This document shows positions 10,357 through 22,613 of a stretch of 64,000 bases of DNA, piece by piece; positions within the stretch are counted from its first letter, which is position 1, and every line of letters begins with the position of its first letter. The position numbers were made by a program, and so were the translations under genes. This DNA comes from Aquarana catesbeiana (taxonomy: Eukaryota; Chordata; Amphibia; Anura; Ranidae). The notes under the pieces were generated by a model, which did not search any database, was not told where the DNA came from, and worked only from the letters and a program-made list of their open reading frames with translations. Where the stretch lies: NCBI RefSeq assembly GCF_042186555.1, contig NC_133328.1, positions 357,180,984 to 357,244,983 on the forward strand, written 5' to 3'.

Positions 10357-10730
10357 TGCCGCATACACACGAGCGGACTTTACGGCAGACTTGGTCCGGC
10401 AGACCGGAGTCCGATCATGTGTGGGCTCCAGCAGACTTTTTTTCCTCAAAAGTACGACAGACCTAGAAATGAAACATGTTCCAAATCTTTCCGATGGACT
10501 CCAGTCCGGTCGAAAAGTCCGCTCGTCTGTATGCTAGTCCAACGGACAAAAACCAACGCTAGGGCAGCTATTGACTACTGGCTATGAACTTCCTTGTTGT
10601 CGTACGTAATCACGTACGAATCCGTCGGACCTTGGTTGATCATGTGTAGGCAAGTCCGTTCATTCGGAAAGTCCGTTGGAAAGTCCGTCAAAAAGTCTGC
10701 CGCACCAAGTCTGCCATAAAGTACGTGGCA
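10357..10730. mobile_element. Short TIR element with TAA duplication
   Basis: The left end (TGCCGCATACACACGAGCGG...) and right end are inverted and align through TTTACGGCAGACTTGG (right arm TTTATGGCAGACTTGG), with about 11 bp missing from the right arm. TAA flanks both ends (10354-10356, 10731-10733). A 3 bp TAA duplication is typical of PIF/Harbinger-type elements. No transposase inside. Confidence 0.65.
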
Positions 10731-10733
10731 TAA

Positions 10734-11446
10734 GTGTCATTTATGTCTGTTGATTCATTCCTCTGCTATCATGTCAGAATCACTTCTGACATGCTTTTCT
10801 GACACCAAGAGAAAAAAGGTGACAGGGAGGGATCTCCAGCTAATTTACAGCCTCAGCTCTGTTCCTGTGTAAAGGAGGGTGTATCTCTCCCCTCCAATCA
10901 GCTCTCAGAGCTCTCCTCACGGTTTTCTGACAACTCGTACAAGCTTAATATATTATGGACTTTGAAAAAATATAGAGAAGAGAAAACAGCAGATAAGCAG
11001 GTAAAACTTTTGTAGGTGGATTTGTTTCATCTCTGTATATCACCCGAGGCCAGTCACATCACTGGGTATATGTAAGGATTGACAACCACTTTAATCTAAC
11101 CATGTCAACTCAACCATTACTGCCCTTCAAAGTGGCTTTCCATTCATATAATAATTTGATCTTCCTTTCCACACAAATAAAACACATCTATGATAAAGAA
11201 TGACTTTCCCCCTCTTCTCAATTTTAGGACAGGGAATGAGAGACGTTTTTTGTAGGTTGGAGGAGCTATTATTAAAATAATATCCTGCCACACATTTTAT
11301 ACTTAATATAGACATCAATTAAAGCATACATAACACTTTATTTAAGAACATTCAGGCCATACTATCTGCTCATTAATGGCTTCAGGAAACGCATAATTTA
11401 CTCACAAATTCTAAAGGGGGTATAGGCCTCCCTAATATCCCTCTAC
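10734..11446. other. Intron sequence without recognised feature
   Basis: No open frame of note and no terminal repeats seen. CTTTAATC near 11090 and similar tails suggest an old repeat fragment, not resolved. Confidence 0.25.
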
Positions 11447-11594
11447 CAGGGATCTCCAAACTACGGCCCTCCAGCTGTTGCAGAACTACATGCTCCATGA
11501 GGCATTGTAAAACTCTGACATTCACAGGCATGACTCCACATGATGGGAATTGTAGTCCCTAAACAACTGGAGGGCCATAGTTTGGAGACCCTTG
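11447..11594. mobile_element. hAT-like short element, copy 1
   Basis: 148 bp with inverted ends (CAGGGATCTCCAAACTACGG / CCATAGTTTGGAGACCCTTG). The body is shared with copies at 38978, 61232 and 63336. CAGGG ends are typical of hAT elements. Flanks CCCTCTAC and CTCTAAAC are only loosely alike. Confidence 0.75.
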
Positions 11595-11702
11595 CTCTAA
11601 ACTATCAGGCTACACATTTATCAAGGATACTTGATTAGAATTCTAACACTCAAACCAAAGCCTGGGTTGCAGTACGACTCTCTCAATGTACTGTGCCTCT
11701 CC

Positions 11703-12134
11703 TGATTAAAGAGGTTGTAAAGGCAGAAGGGTTTTTCTCTTAATTCATTCTATGCATTAGGATAAAAAGCCTTCTGTGTGCAGCAGCACCCCTCATACTC
11801 CAGCGATGTTGCAGGAGTGTCTCGGCTGCCCAGGACTCCCCTCATCAGTACAGCTGATTGGCGCCAGCTACTGTCAAAGTCAGCCAAGCCAATGAGGAGA
11901 GAAAGGAGGCAGGGCTGGGCCATGGCTCAGTGTCTGAATGGACACAGGGAGCTGTGGCTCGTCTCCAGTGCCCCCATAGCAAGCTACTTGCTGTAGGGGC
12001 ACTCAAAAAGAGGGAGGGGCCAGGAGCATCGAAGAGGGACCTGAGAAGAGGAGGATCTGGGCTGCTCTGTGCAAAAAAAAAAAAAAAAAAGTATAACAAC
12101 ATGTTTGTTAATTAAAAAAAAAAAAAGACTTTAG
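11703..12134. repeat. Dispersed repeat R1, copy 1
   Basis: Starts at a GTTGTAAAGGCAGAAGG box, then an ATTCATTCTATGCATTA hairpin, a GC-rich middle (GTCTCGGCTGCCCAGGACTC) and GGATCTGGGCTGCTCTGTGC before A-runs. The same order occurs near 42080 and 61727. Short frames inside are incidental. Confidence 0.72.
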
Positions 12135-13771
12135 TAGTAAGACATTGGTCTTCTGCCATGCTCTGCAAAGTACCATTGGCATCCTTTCATAAAACACCAA
12201 AATATCCACAGTTCAAAAATATTATTAATCATAAACATAAAAAAAAAAAATAATGAAAGGCTTTTGAGACTATCTGTATTCAGAGGCAATGGATTAACCA
12301 TGCCATTTCTTGGGTATACAATCTGGTTAATGCACAACATTGAATTTCCAGCTCTAACCATAAAAACACATGGGACAAAGTCCTACATCCCGTGCTGAGT
12401 GACAGTAATCTTGATATGGACATCTTTAGTATGATGCAAACATATGTTTTATAAAGGGAAAAGGCAACCACCTAGAACTAGAATTCGCTATTGCTATACT
12501 TTGATTAATAAGAGACAAAACCTTACTATGGAGTAAACAGGCAAAGTAGGTATTAAATTGGTCTTACACAAAATGTAGTAAAATATTAATATGTTACATT
12601 TGTAGTTAGAACCCTAACATGAAATAAAATAACAGGCACACAATACATTTTTATACAGAACAATGAAAAACAGACAGGACACGTAGACAACTAAATGGTT
12701 CAGTGCATTTAAAGCCCACAGGGTAAAACATTCCCGAAACAGAGTAAATGAAACATACCAATAAGATTCCAGTCATGAAGCTCTAATATGTCCCTGAACA
12801 GGTAAGAGGAAAACAGTTCAAGTCCCTTCACACAGAAATGCTGAGGGAAACAGAGAGATTGTATATTAGCATCCAAACCAGCATTAACCCCTCACAGGCA
12901 AACAGCAAAAGGCAGGCAGTCAACAAAGTCAAGAGATATCAACTTAAAGTATACGTAAACGCAATTACAAAACTCTCATAAAATCTATTGTAACTTCACG
13001 TAATTGTCAATATTTTGAAATCTGCAGCTTTCGTTAAAATAATACCCGGTGATTCTGCCAGGAAGATTATTGTTCTAAAATGTTGTTATAGGGTGACAGC
13101 ACTCTTTCCCCGTCACCCACATGTGCTCCTGGCTTTGTGGATAGTCGTTCCCAAGCCTATGATTCCAATATGGGATTAACCTTCTATTTTAACTTAAGGT
13201 ATTTAACAAACAATGTGTAAAAAGCATATGTATATAGTTAGAAATTCTTCAAAATGTATTCTGACTATCTTACAGTTCCACAGAACCTAAAGGAGGTGGG
13301 GGACGATAACCACGAAACGCATCATAATTATTGCATTGTTTCCCCCAAATGGACCCTAATTTCCATTTGGGAGCCTCACTGTTGAACGGAAGGGAATACA
13401 TTGCGATTAAATGTGAAAAACATGGAAATAAGTTTTAAGTATCCATTTTATGTAATATACATGTAAAATGTATGGTAACAAGTTTAAATTGCACTTGTTT
13501 TAACGGTTTTATACTATGTTTAATTAAATTCTTTTTCATTTAAAGTTTTAATTTGCACACCAGCAAAATGATACAATTCCAGCATTGATTGAGGGTATAA
13601 TATTCAAAATGGTTACAGAAACATTTAATAAAATAAAGCCATAAGCATAGTACAAAACATGAAGATTAATGCCTGAGCGCCAACTGAAAATTTTGGTACT
13701 CTGTAAAGAATTGCAACAGTGTGTAACAATAGGCTTACCAAGAGACCTGGGTATGAGTATGATTTTTCAAT
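12135..13771. other. Intron sequence, AT-rich, without recognised gene
   Basis: No coding signal. One hairpin lies at about 13344-13373 (CCAAATGG...CCATTTGG), next to an ACGAAACGCAT motif resembling text in fold-back elements. The L1 insertion interrupts this sequence at 13785. Confidence 0.35.
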
Positions 13772-13889
13772 AAAGGAAAATAGGGGGGGGGCGTGGCTTG
13801 GCTGGAATCCGGAATGGCCGCCTGAATACAGAGCTCCGGCTATTTGAGGAGTAAAAGCAGCCTTTAACGGGAAAAAATCGCCCGAATTA

Positions 13890-15025
13890 ATGATGGGGAA
13901 ACCCAACAGAAGTGTCTCGGCCCCCCGGACACCGAAAGAGCCGACTACACAGCTCAGCCGCAACATCCCGGAGATATTCCGGACACTCCGCTCCGGTGAT
14001 CACGAGGCCGAACAGACACCACAGGCCTCAGGCCTCGGCCAGGACTCAGACTCCCAGATGGAAGACGAGACTACTCGAGCACGTCGCCCCAGCTCAGTAG
14101 TTAACCTGTCGGATCTACAACATGTAGCAATGGACATCACCAACAATATTACGGGCACTTTAAAAGCGGCGATTTTAGACCTCAAGATGGACATTCAGGC
14201 GGTGGCGGCCCGCATAACGGACGTGGAGCAGACCACGCAGCTCCATACAGCTGCCATCAGGCAAGTACAGCACACTTACGATACCCAACTCTCCTATCTG
14301 TATGATTTACACCGTCAAGTCGAAGACCTCGACAACAGGGGCAGGAGACATAATATTCGAGTTAGGGGGGTACCGGAAAACTTGGAAGCAGGCTCACTAC
14401 CCCAAGCTATCTGTACCATCTTTAACGATTTATTAGACCGGCCGCCAGATTCCCCCATTGAGATGGAGAGACTACACCGGGCTCTCAGACCCCCCCTCGA
14501 GATAATGAGCCCCCGAGAGATGTAATCTGTTGTGTAGTCAACTTCCCGCTCAAGGAAGAAATCCTGAGAAAAGCCAGAGAAAGAGGCCATTTACACCATA
14601 ATGGCACTGAAATTAAGCTCTTTCAGGACCTCTCTCCAACCACACTACAGAACAGGCGTGCCCTGCGCCCTCTGCTGGAGCTTCTTAGAACGCGGAACAT
14701 ACAGTATCGCTGGAAGTTCCCGTTCTGTCTGTCCGCCACCGCCAGAGGGCGCACTGCCCTCCTGAGATCACCAGACGACCTTCAGGCTTTTTGTGATCAA
14801 CTCGATCTGCCACCGATAGATCTTCCGGATTGGTGTGCGTTCCACTTCCCGTCTGAACCGTGGAAGCCGGTGACACACAACCCCTCACCCAAAGCACAGA
14901 GGCATCGCTCTAGACGCAGGAGATCGGGACCCCTGTCTCCCGGAGCACATTCCTCCCGACGAGACCTGGAATACCAAGCCAGAGGCCAACCGGTAACCCC
15001 ACGCAGGAATCACCAGGAAGCCTGA
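13890..15025 (+). pseudogene. L1 ORF1 protein, one frameshift
   Basis: About 378 codons. Frame 13890-14525 has a Ser/Thr/Pro-rich leader, a coiled-coil-like stretch (about residues 85-150) and the RRM entry R-R-H-N-I-R-V-R-G near 151-159, as in L1 ORF1 RNA-binding proteins. The C-run at 14490-14496 is one base short of keeping frame (or carries two extra). Reading then continues from 14498 to the TGA at 15023-15025 with V-I-C-C-V-V-N-F and K-A-R-E-R, the L1 C-terminal domain. The end is Arg-rich. The protein would normally coat element RNA as trimers. The homopolymer position suggests a simple slip. The ATG at 13890 suits the family length. Confidence 0.82.
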
Positions 15026-17028
15026 CAAAACCATCGCCAATTCTTTTTGATAGCTGGACATTACTTGAGTAGGTCTGTTGTTTTGTTTTTCAGAGAGATC
15101 CATCTTCCTGTTTTGGTTCACAGTTTGCATCCTTTTATTTTATGGAACTCATGACTCATCTCCAGTACACACACTGGAACTGTGTAAAGCCTCACTTATG
15201 CAGAAAGGACCATGACTCCCTAGCTCGGTTATGCCCCTTTAAAAACCTGACACTATGGCTCTTACCAAGGTCCCGTAGAAATCTCCTGACTGGAACAGAG
15301 TAAACCAGAACAGAGTTAAAAACCCTTATAGGCCCACGCGGAAAGAATATTGCCCGAACATGCAGTGAAGAATTGGGATACCTTCACTACACCAGACTCT
15401 CGAGACCTTTGCACTATTTGCTACGACCTTCAAGCATACAGCTGATGTGCTTTAGCGTGGTCAGAAGTTAGCACATCGTTCTCCTGAGACTTTTCCAGTA
15501 CACTGGGTATTTCAATGTCTGCATGCTCACCAACACCTTTGGGAGACAACGTATGTGTAAGCGGAATACCTACACTGCTATTAGATATATGGGACTCAAT
15601 ACATCTGTATTGGTAAAGTGATCGGTTTAATAATATTTCTCTACCTAGGGTCACCTTCGCTCTCCCCCCCTACTCCCACCCATACCTACACTTTCCCCTA
15701 CCCCATTCTTCCCTTTTCCCATTACCTCCCTTTATCTTTTACCCGACCCTTCTTCCCCCCCCCCTCCCTTTCTCATCCCCCGATCCCCAACCTCTTTTCA
15801 TGTGGATATATACGCTAATTATCTCAGTATAACTTTGCCGTATGAATACGTATGATGCTTGTGGGTCACTGAGGCAGACGCGTGCGGCTCCCCCCCCCCT
15901 TTTTTTTTTTTTCCCCTATAATCATAATTGTCATCTGCCATTCAGCGTAGATGATAATGGCTCTGAGACATACCAAATGAACAATATCCTAGGATATTAC
16001 GTACTACCCTAATATACATGAATAGGGGGCCGCGCGATGTGCCTCGGGGGCTCATAGAGCTATAATGTTATGATGTCATAAGTGTTAACACGAACAGTCA
16101 ACACAGAACCTTGTATAACATAAACAGGATGGTAACCCCCTAAAAAGAAAAAGAGAAGAGGAAGGGGGAGAAAGGGGAAAGAAAAAAAAAGAAAAAAGGA
16201 AAAGAACCCAGGAAAGGAGGTGGTCCCATATCCCATACCCCTATTCTCAATGCCCAGCCCTGAGACGGAGACTTATGGTAACATGGTCCTATACGCTTTT
16301 ACAAGGAGGGAGGAAGAACTAGCATGCACAGGCATAACGATGTGAAGCCCCCCCCATAAAACTTTGATGGGGAGGCGAGTAAATAGTTCTATGAGTCATG
16401 ATATCTTTGTTTATGTACAACACATGTTCTGAATCTCTCTCAGTTTTTATTGTTCAGATATAAGATCTATACATGTTTCCCACTGGCGAGCTCTCAAGAT
16501 ACTTATGTTGAGTTTAATGTTGATAGGATGCAATAGTAAACTGTCGGCGCTATATAAATCCTGTATAATAATAATAATAATAATAGTCCCATTTTTATTT
16601 TCTTATTTGCACTATTCCCTTTTACACTACTATCTACGCACACTCCTCTCTAAGGCCAAGGAGTAGGACCCCAGACACGCTTACCAACCCCCAGCAGCAG
16701 CACTAAGAGTTAGTCTGCTGACCAACCAGCTCTCTATTTTATAGGTGGATTGGCACTTTCTTTTCCACCTCTGGTATTTCTCTCCACCCTATACCCTACT
16801 CTCCCCCTACTGATCCTCTACCCCTCTAACTTTCTCTATCCTTGACGGGACTCCCCCCCCCCCTCCCCTTCTTTCTATTTTTCTACTTCTTTGACTCCTC
16901 GCAAGCTCTGCCGCAACACACTTCGTAGCTATTAGCTGAGCCACCCCGACACGAACTGACAATCCTCAGAGGAAATAAATAAACGCCCGGGTTCTGATCT
17001 TTCACAAACAAAAAAAAAAAAATAGACA
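15026..17028. other. Long L1 inter-ORF region with pyrimidine and purine tracts
   Basis: Two kilobases separate ORF1 and ORF2, far longer than the short spacer usual in mammalian L1. C/T-rich tracts lie at about 15655-15800 and 16760-16895, an A/G tract at about 16140-16225, and an AAT microsatellite at 16566-16586. No frame of note. Confidence 0.6.
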
Positions 17029-18981
17029 ATGCCTCACTATGCTCCTCTGGCGTTGAAATGTGTTTCTCTCAACGCAAAAGGTCTTAACGTACCGGAAAAG
17101 CGCTCACAGGTCCTGTCCTCTCTCACCAAGCAAAAGGCCCAATTCATCTTCCTACAGGAGACTCACTTTCGCTCTAACTCCATCCCAAAAATCTCCAACC
17201 ACATCTACCAAACGGCCTTCCACTCCACCAATCCCATAGCTAAGACAAAAGGAGTTTCCATACTTGTTTCTAAACAGGCTCCATTTCAGCTTTCAGACTC
17301 GTTACTGGACCCTGAGGGTAGATTTGTATTTATTAAAGGTACCTATGCTTCTAAGCCAATAACATTGGCAAACATATATGCTCCAAATGAACACCAGGTA
17401 TCTTTCTTTAGGAAAATAGGTGACCTTCTGACCTCCTTTAAAGAGGGTATTGTACTACTAGGAGGTGACTTCAATGTACCCCTCAACCCAAACCTTGATA
17501 CCTCCTCAGGAACCTCAATGCTATCCTATCGAGCCCTAAGACAAATTAAATTAGAACTTCAAGGCCTAGCGCTGCACGACACATGGCGCACAATGTTCCC
17601 CTCCGTGAAGGATTACACCTTCTATTCTATCCCTTTTCAAAAATACTCAAGACTGGACTATCTTTTCCATTCCCAACCTGACTTAACCTACCTCACACAG
17701 GCCACGATCGACCCTATGTTCTTGTCTGACCATCACCCCATCTCAGTAACCCTGACCTTCCCAGACTTGATCCCTAAAACAAAAACATGGAGACTTAATT
17801 CCTCCCTACTGAAAGATACGGAGTTTACCTCACGCCTGACAGCCAGTATCGACACATACGTCAGGGAGAACTCCACCCCAGACATATCCCCTACCACTTT
17901 ATGGGAAGCCCACAAATGTGTGATCAGGGGGGTGCTGATGGCCCAAGCTGCGAAAGTAAAAAGGTTACAGCAGGCCACCATAGATAACCTAATCACCAAC
18001 ATCAGGCGGTTGGAGGCCACACATAAACAATCCCACTCACAACAGACACTGCAGGAACTGATGCATTCACGCTCAACGTTATTAGAAGAATTAGGTAAAC
18101 GCACCAGGCGCCAGTATGTTCTCCACCAACGAATCTTTTACGAGCAAGGCAACAAATGCGGCAGATTACTGGCCAGAGCAGTACGTACATCTAGACCGTC
18201 TAACACAATTTACCACATACAGACCCAACAGGACACTACACTATCTAAAAATGAAGACATAGCCCATGAGTTTGAACTATACTACAAAAATTTATATAAT
18301 CTTAGGACCCCTAATTCAAACCCTGAGCAAGCACTAAGTAGAACAGAAGCGATAAAGAGCTTCTTGAACCAATATGGCCCACAATCAATCTCACAAACAC
18401 AAGCAGAAGAATTAGAGCAACCACTTTCGACAGAAGAACTGCAGGCCGCCATACGACAGATGAAACCGGGTAAAAGCCCAGGTCCAGACGGGTTCACCCT
18501 GCAATATTATAAATGCTTCGCCCAGTCCCTAGCTCCAAAAATGTTATCCACCTTCAACTCTCTAGCGGACCCCACAACGAACATGGGGCGCATGTTGGAG
18601 GCACACATAACAGTAATCCCCAAGGAGGGAAAGGATAAGACACGAGTACAAAATTACAGACCTATTTCACTACTCAATGTGGACATCAAGATTTATGCCA
18701 AAATCTTAGCCAATAGAATGTCCACTTTCTTGCCAAGCCTTATCTCGTTAGACCAGGTCGGTTTTGCCAGGGACAACACCATTAGAGCATTAAACATACA
18801 CCACTGGCTCACAACCACAAAAACGCAAGGGTTCTTTCTGTCTTTGGACGCTGAAAAGGCGTTCGACAGAGTGGCCTGGGACTACATGGGAGAGGTCCTG
18901 AAGAGGATTGGTCTTCACCCGCGCATGTTGTCCCACATCTTGACACTATACTCCAATCCGAGTGCAGGGAAAGGAGTATAA
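17029..18981 (+). pseudogene. L1 ORF2, 5' part: APE endonuclease and first half of RT
   Basis: 650 codons from an ATG. The apurinic-type endonuclease has Q-E-T-H near residue 42, G-G-D-F-N near 144 and S-D-H-H-P near 233, covering the metal-binding and catalytic positions. RT follows: K-S-P-G-P-D-G near 481, N-Y-R-P-I-S-L-L-N near 545, and L-S-L-D-A-E-K-A-F-D with the first palm Asp near 603. The frame then jumps from Y-S-N-P-S-A directly into G-K, so about 50 residues with the G-x-x-Q-G-C-P-L-S-P box are missing, and the frame changes at the junction. The endonuclease half looks intact; the RT cannot be active. Confidence 0.9.
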
Positions 18982-20689
18982 GGTATCTGCCTTTGCAGAT
19001 GATGTTCTACTCTCCCTGACTTCTCCGACCACTTCCATACCTAATTTACTTAAAGACATAGAGCATTTCGGAACCCTATCGCATCTAAAGATTAAATATG
19101 CAAAATCCCAAGCCTTGAATATCACCCTTACAACACAGGAACTCAAACTCTGCCAATCTTCCTTTCCCTTCCAGTGGAACCAACAAGAAATAACCTACCT
19201 AGGTATCCAAATCACCACTAAATTGGAAGACTTATACAGGGTTAATTTCCTTAAGGTCTTAAAGAAAGCGCAACTGGATTTAAAAGCATGGGGGAACCTC
19301 AGTGTCTCCTGGTTTGGTCGCTCCGCTCTTTTAAAAATGATAACTCTACCACGTTTTCTTTATATTATTCAGTGCCTACCCATCCATCTTCCAGCATCCT
19401 TTTTTGCAGCATATAGGAAGATGTGCACACTGTTTCTATGGAAAGGCTCCCCTCCACGCATCAAATTCACTAGGCTCACACAAACAAGACTTAACGGAGG
19501 TATAGGGCTTCCAGACCTCCACAAATACTTCCTAGCGAACCACCTTGCCCGAATCGTGGACTGGAATGTCCATGAGCCCGGTAAGCTTTGGGTCACCCTG
19601 GAGAAATCTATCTCACAACTTCCACTGGAGTCTCTTCCCTGGATTGCCCCAAATCAAGTGCCACAGGAGATATTGACGCATCCCCTCATTTCAGCCTCGT
19701 TAAGTTCCTTTAGACGAACAATTAAAATCAGGTCAATTTCCTCTGTCCCTGGCCCGTTAACCCCATTGAGAGGCAACCCTGAGTTCACCCCAGAGCTCTC
19801 ACCATCCTTTCTAAACCAAACATGGCCACACAACAGAATGTCAGCCTATCAGTTCTATGTAGACAAGATCCCAAGAACATATGAGAACTTAGTTGAATCA
19901 TCCCCCCTCAAATCCTTCCCCTTTTGGACATACAGACAGATCAGACACTTTCTATCAACTCAAGGTACGACACTGACCTGGACTAGACAAATAACTCCAT
20001 TTGAGGAACTGTGCACCAGAACCTCCCCACAAAGACACCTAATCTCGTACATGTACAATATGCTAATGGAAGATACCTCTTGCACCCTAGACTCCGCACG
20101 TGCAGCATGGGAAGCAGATCTCCAGATGACCTTCACGGAGGAGGATTGGTCACGTATCAACGAATATATACATAAAGGCTCCCTTAATGTAGCTATTCAG
20201 GAGAATGGCTATAAAATTCAAACACGCTGGTATAGGACTCCATCACTTTTACATAAATTCTCACCAGACTTACCAGACACCTGCTGGAGATGCGGGAAAG
20301 CAAAAGGCACACTGCTACACATATGGTGGAACTGCATATCCATACAGCCATTCTGGAAAGAGGTTCACGACCTCATCACGCATATCTCAACATACTCTTT
20401 GACCTATTCTCCAGCCCAATACCTCCTACATCACACTCACCTGACTAGAAACGAGTACTTTAAATCATTAGCTATGCACCTGGTGAACGCAGCCAAACTA
20501 TGTATCCCAACGCATTGGAGATCCACCTCCACTCCCACGATTGGGGAGTGGTTCAGGAGGATTTCTAAGATAGAGGAGATGGAGGAGCTGGTGCACATTT
20601 CACAAGAACGAATCCAAAAATTTACGACCACATGGGCCTGTTGGACACATTTCAAATTATCCCAACGCTATAATGCTTATACCACCTGA
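18962..20689 (+). pseudogene. L1 ORF2, 3' part: RT palm, thumb and cysteine-rich tail
   Basis: After the deletion the frame resumes with F-A-D-D-V-L-L (second and third catalytic Asp) about 11 codons in, then Y-L-G-I-Q, F-L-W-K-G and a long C-terminal domain. A C-W-R-C-G-K ... H-I-W-W-N-C motif near residue 440 is the L1 tail zinc-knuckle-like element. The frame ends at TGA 20687-20689. It is uninterrupted over 575 codons, so the deletion is the main ORF2 lesion. The Met at 18962 is incidental, not a true start. Confidence 0.9.
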
Positions 20690-21166
20690 AGATCCCTCTG
20701 ATTAGACCATCAAGAATAAAAAACAGTTCGGTTCGTGTCGGGGTGGCAATGCCCTATAGAAGGGACCAAATAGACCGTGTCCTCTGTCACTACCCTCCCC
20801 TCAAAACTCCACTATATCTTCCCTACCCAACCCGCCATTCTTTTTCCTAGATCCCACACTTCTCTACTCTTCCTCCATATCCTCTACACTCTTCTTTTAT
20901 AACCCCCCTTTCCTCATTTCTTACCCAAGATCGTTAACTTAACAAAGGGGCCATAAGAACACCCCATCAAAGGTTATGTATAGAGTCACACGATTCTGAC
21001 AAAAGCTAATGTAAATCCTGAATCGACATCTGCATGTTTGTATTTATGTAGTATATTGTATTGAAGATTATTGTGACAAAATTTCTGTATGAAACCCTTG
21101 TTATTGTACAAGCTATTATTTTGCATACCCTTTTTTTCAATAAAAACTATTATGGAAAAAAAAAAA
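20690..21166 (+). other. L1 3' UTR and poly(A)
   Basis: C/T-rich start, then AT-rich sequence to AATAAA at 21139-21144 and an A-run at 21156-21166. Confidence 0.75.
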
Positions 21167-21329
21167 AAAGGAAAATAGGGAAAAGTGTCACATCACAGAG
21201 GTTGTATGACAAGCAAGCAAGAGTGAGCAGGAGAAAAAAAATTAGCAGGCTCTATAGGAATTGCCACACAAAATTTGAAAACTTTGGAAAAGAAAAAAAA
21301 CAAAAAAGGGGGGGGGGGGGTTGAGTATG

Positions 21330-21650
21330 CATGCACAATGACAGTTGCTCCAGGTATAATTCAACTGTTTCTCTTTTCGTTTTAACACAGCCGTTAATTG
21401 TTCCGTCAGTTTGATTTCATTCATCACAGCTATCCACTGACCAACTGTTAGGGATTCTGGGCATTTCCATCTTTGCAGCATACATATTTTAGTGGTGTTG
21501 AGAAGATGGATCAAGAGTGACTTCTTATATCTACACCTTGAAAGAAGGGTGAGGTGAAGCAAGCACTACTCTGGTTCGTCTGCTTGCAAAATGTCTGTCA
21601 GTCTAAAGATCAGTTTCCAGACCGAGTCCCAGAAAGGATAAATGTTTAAT
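21330..21650 (-). pseudogene. L1-clade ORF2 C-terminal fragment, opposite strand
   Basis: The minus strand reads Y-P-F-W-D-S-V-W-K-L, a stop, then L-L-N-T-T-K-I-C-M-L-Q-R-W-K and L-T-V-G-Q-W. These align with I-Q-P-F-W-K-E-V, V-N-A-A-K-L-C-I-P-T-H-W and P-T-I-G-E-W in the large L1 ORF2. It is an older, diverged L1, already in the intron before the large L1 landed 160 bp away. It stops at a G-run (about 21308-21320). Confidence 0.72.
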
Positions 21651-22228
21651 TTTAATAGTAGAGGATATATTTTGTTACAATTTTTGGCACCCAGTTAAGT
21701 CCCATAACTAAAAGAAACTGTATTTGTATCCACTGATTCTAGACATGCTGGTGCCTATCTATACAATCCTGGCATCAGATATATAGGATTTGTTAGCTAA
21801 CTCACTGTCATTTGGTTACCATTCACATCTACCTAACAAAGCTATTGTAAAAAGGCACCATAATGTAACACAGGATAATAAAACACATTATAATGTAACA
21901 ACAACAAAAAAATTGTAGAGAATAAATATCTTATTTTTTTAAGTTCATCAAGGAGTACAGGCTGAATTCTGAGACAAGAGGGATATACTGCTGTCTACAG
22001 GAGAATGGACACTGGCAAACAAAGCTATTAGGCAGATATAAACCACCCCCCTTCCAACATGCTCCAGTTTTGTAGGAAGAGCAGTATTAGGATTGTTACA
22101 TGAATTCCAAGAAAAATATTTTACAGTGAATATCAAAAAATCACCTTTTCTTTATCATTGTTCATTGTTCGGTCTGATGCTGCATCCACATTGGTAATAA
22201 GCAACAAACAAAAAAAACACACTTCTCT
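21651..22228. other. Intron sequence without recognised feature
   Basis: AT-rich; nothing identified. Confidence 0.3.
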
Positions 22229-22596
22229 TTTAGACCCTTTTCACACTGGGGCGCTTTGCAGGTGCTACACCACTAAAAACAGCGCCTGCAAAGCGCCCTG
22301 AAAGAGCCGCTGCCGTGTCTCCAATGTGAAAGCCCCGGGGGCTTTCACACTGGAGCGGTGTGCTGGCAGGGTAAAAAAATTCCTGCTAGCAGCATCTTTG
22401 GAGCGGTGTATACACCGCTCCTTCCCATTGAAATCAATGGGGCAGCGCTGCTATACTGCCGGCAAAGCGCTGCGCGGTGGTTTTAACCCTTTCTTGGCTG
22501 CTAGCGGCCAGAAAGTGTTGCAAATTGGCGGTAAAGCGCTGCTAAAAATAGCAGCGTTTTACCACCAACGCACCCACAGTGTGAAAGGGGCCTTAA
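22229..22596. mobile_element. Short TIR element with TTAA-type ends
   Basis: Left end TTAGACCCTTTTCACACTGG and right end CAGTGTGAAAGGGGCCTTAA are inverted. The interior is full of GCGCTTTGC/GCAAAGCGC-type palindromic boxes. TTAA at the right and TTAG at the left fit a piggyBac-like TTAA target with one mutation. Family by ends only. Confidence 0.6.
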
Positions 22597-22613
22597 GGAA
22601 AGCTTGCTATTTA

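Larger units (their letters stand above)
13786..21166 (+). mobile_element. Full-length L1-clade LINE insertion
   Basis: About 7.4 kb, flanked by an identical 14 bp target duplication (AAAGGAAAATAGGG at 13772-13785 and 21167-21180). It begins with a G-run and GCGTGGCT, carries ORF1, an unusually long inter-ORF region, and ORF2, and ends AATAAA plus poly(A). A 5' end this complete shows a full-length insertion. ORF1 and ORF2 carry lesions, so it is now inactive. Confidence 0.92.

Noticed and set aside
17733..20655. Minus-strand frames over L1 ORF2
   Set aside because: Antisense shadows of ORF2.
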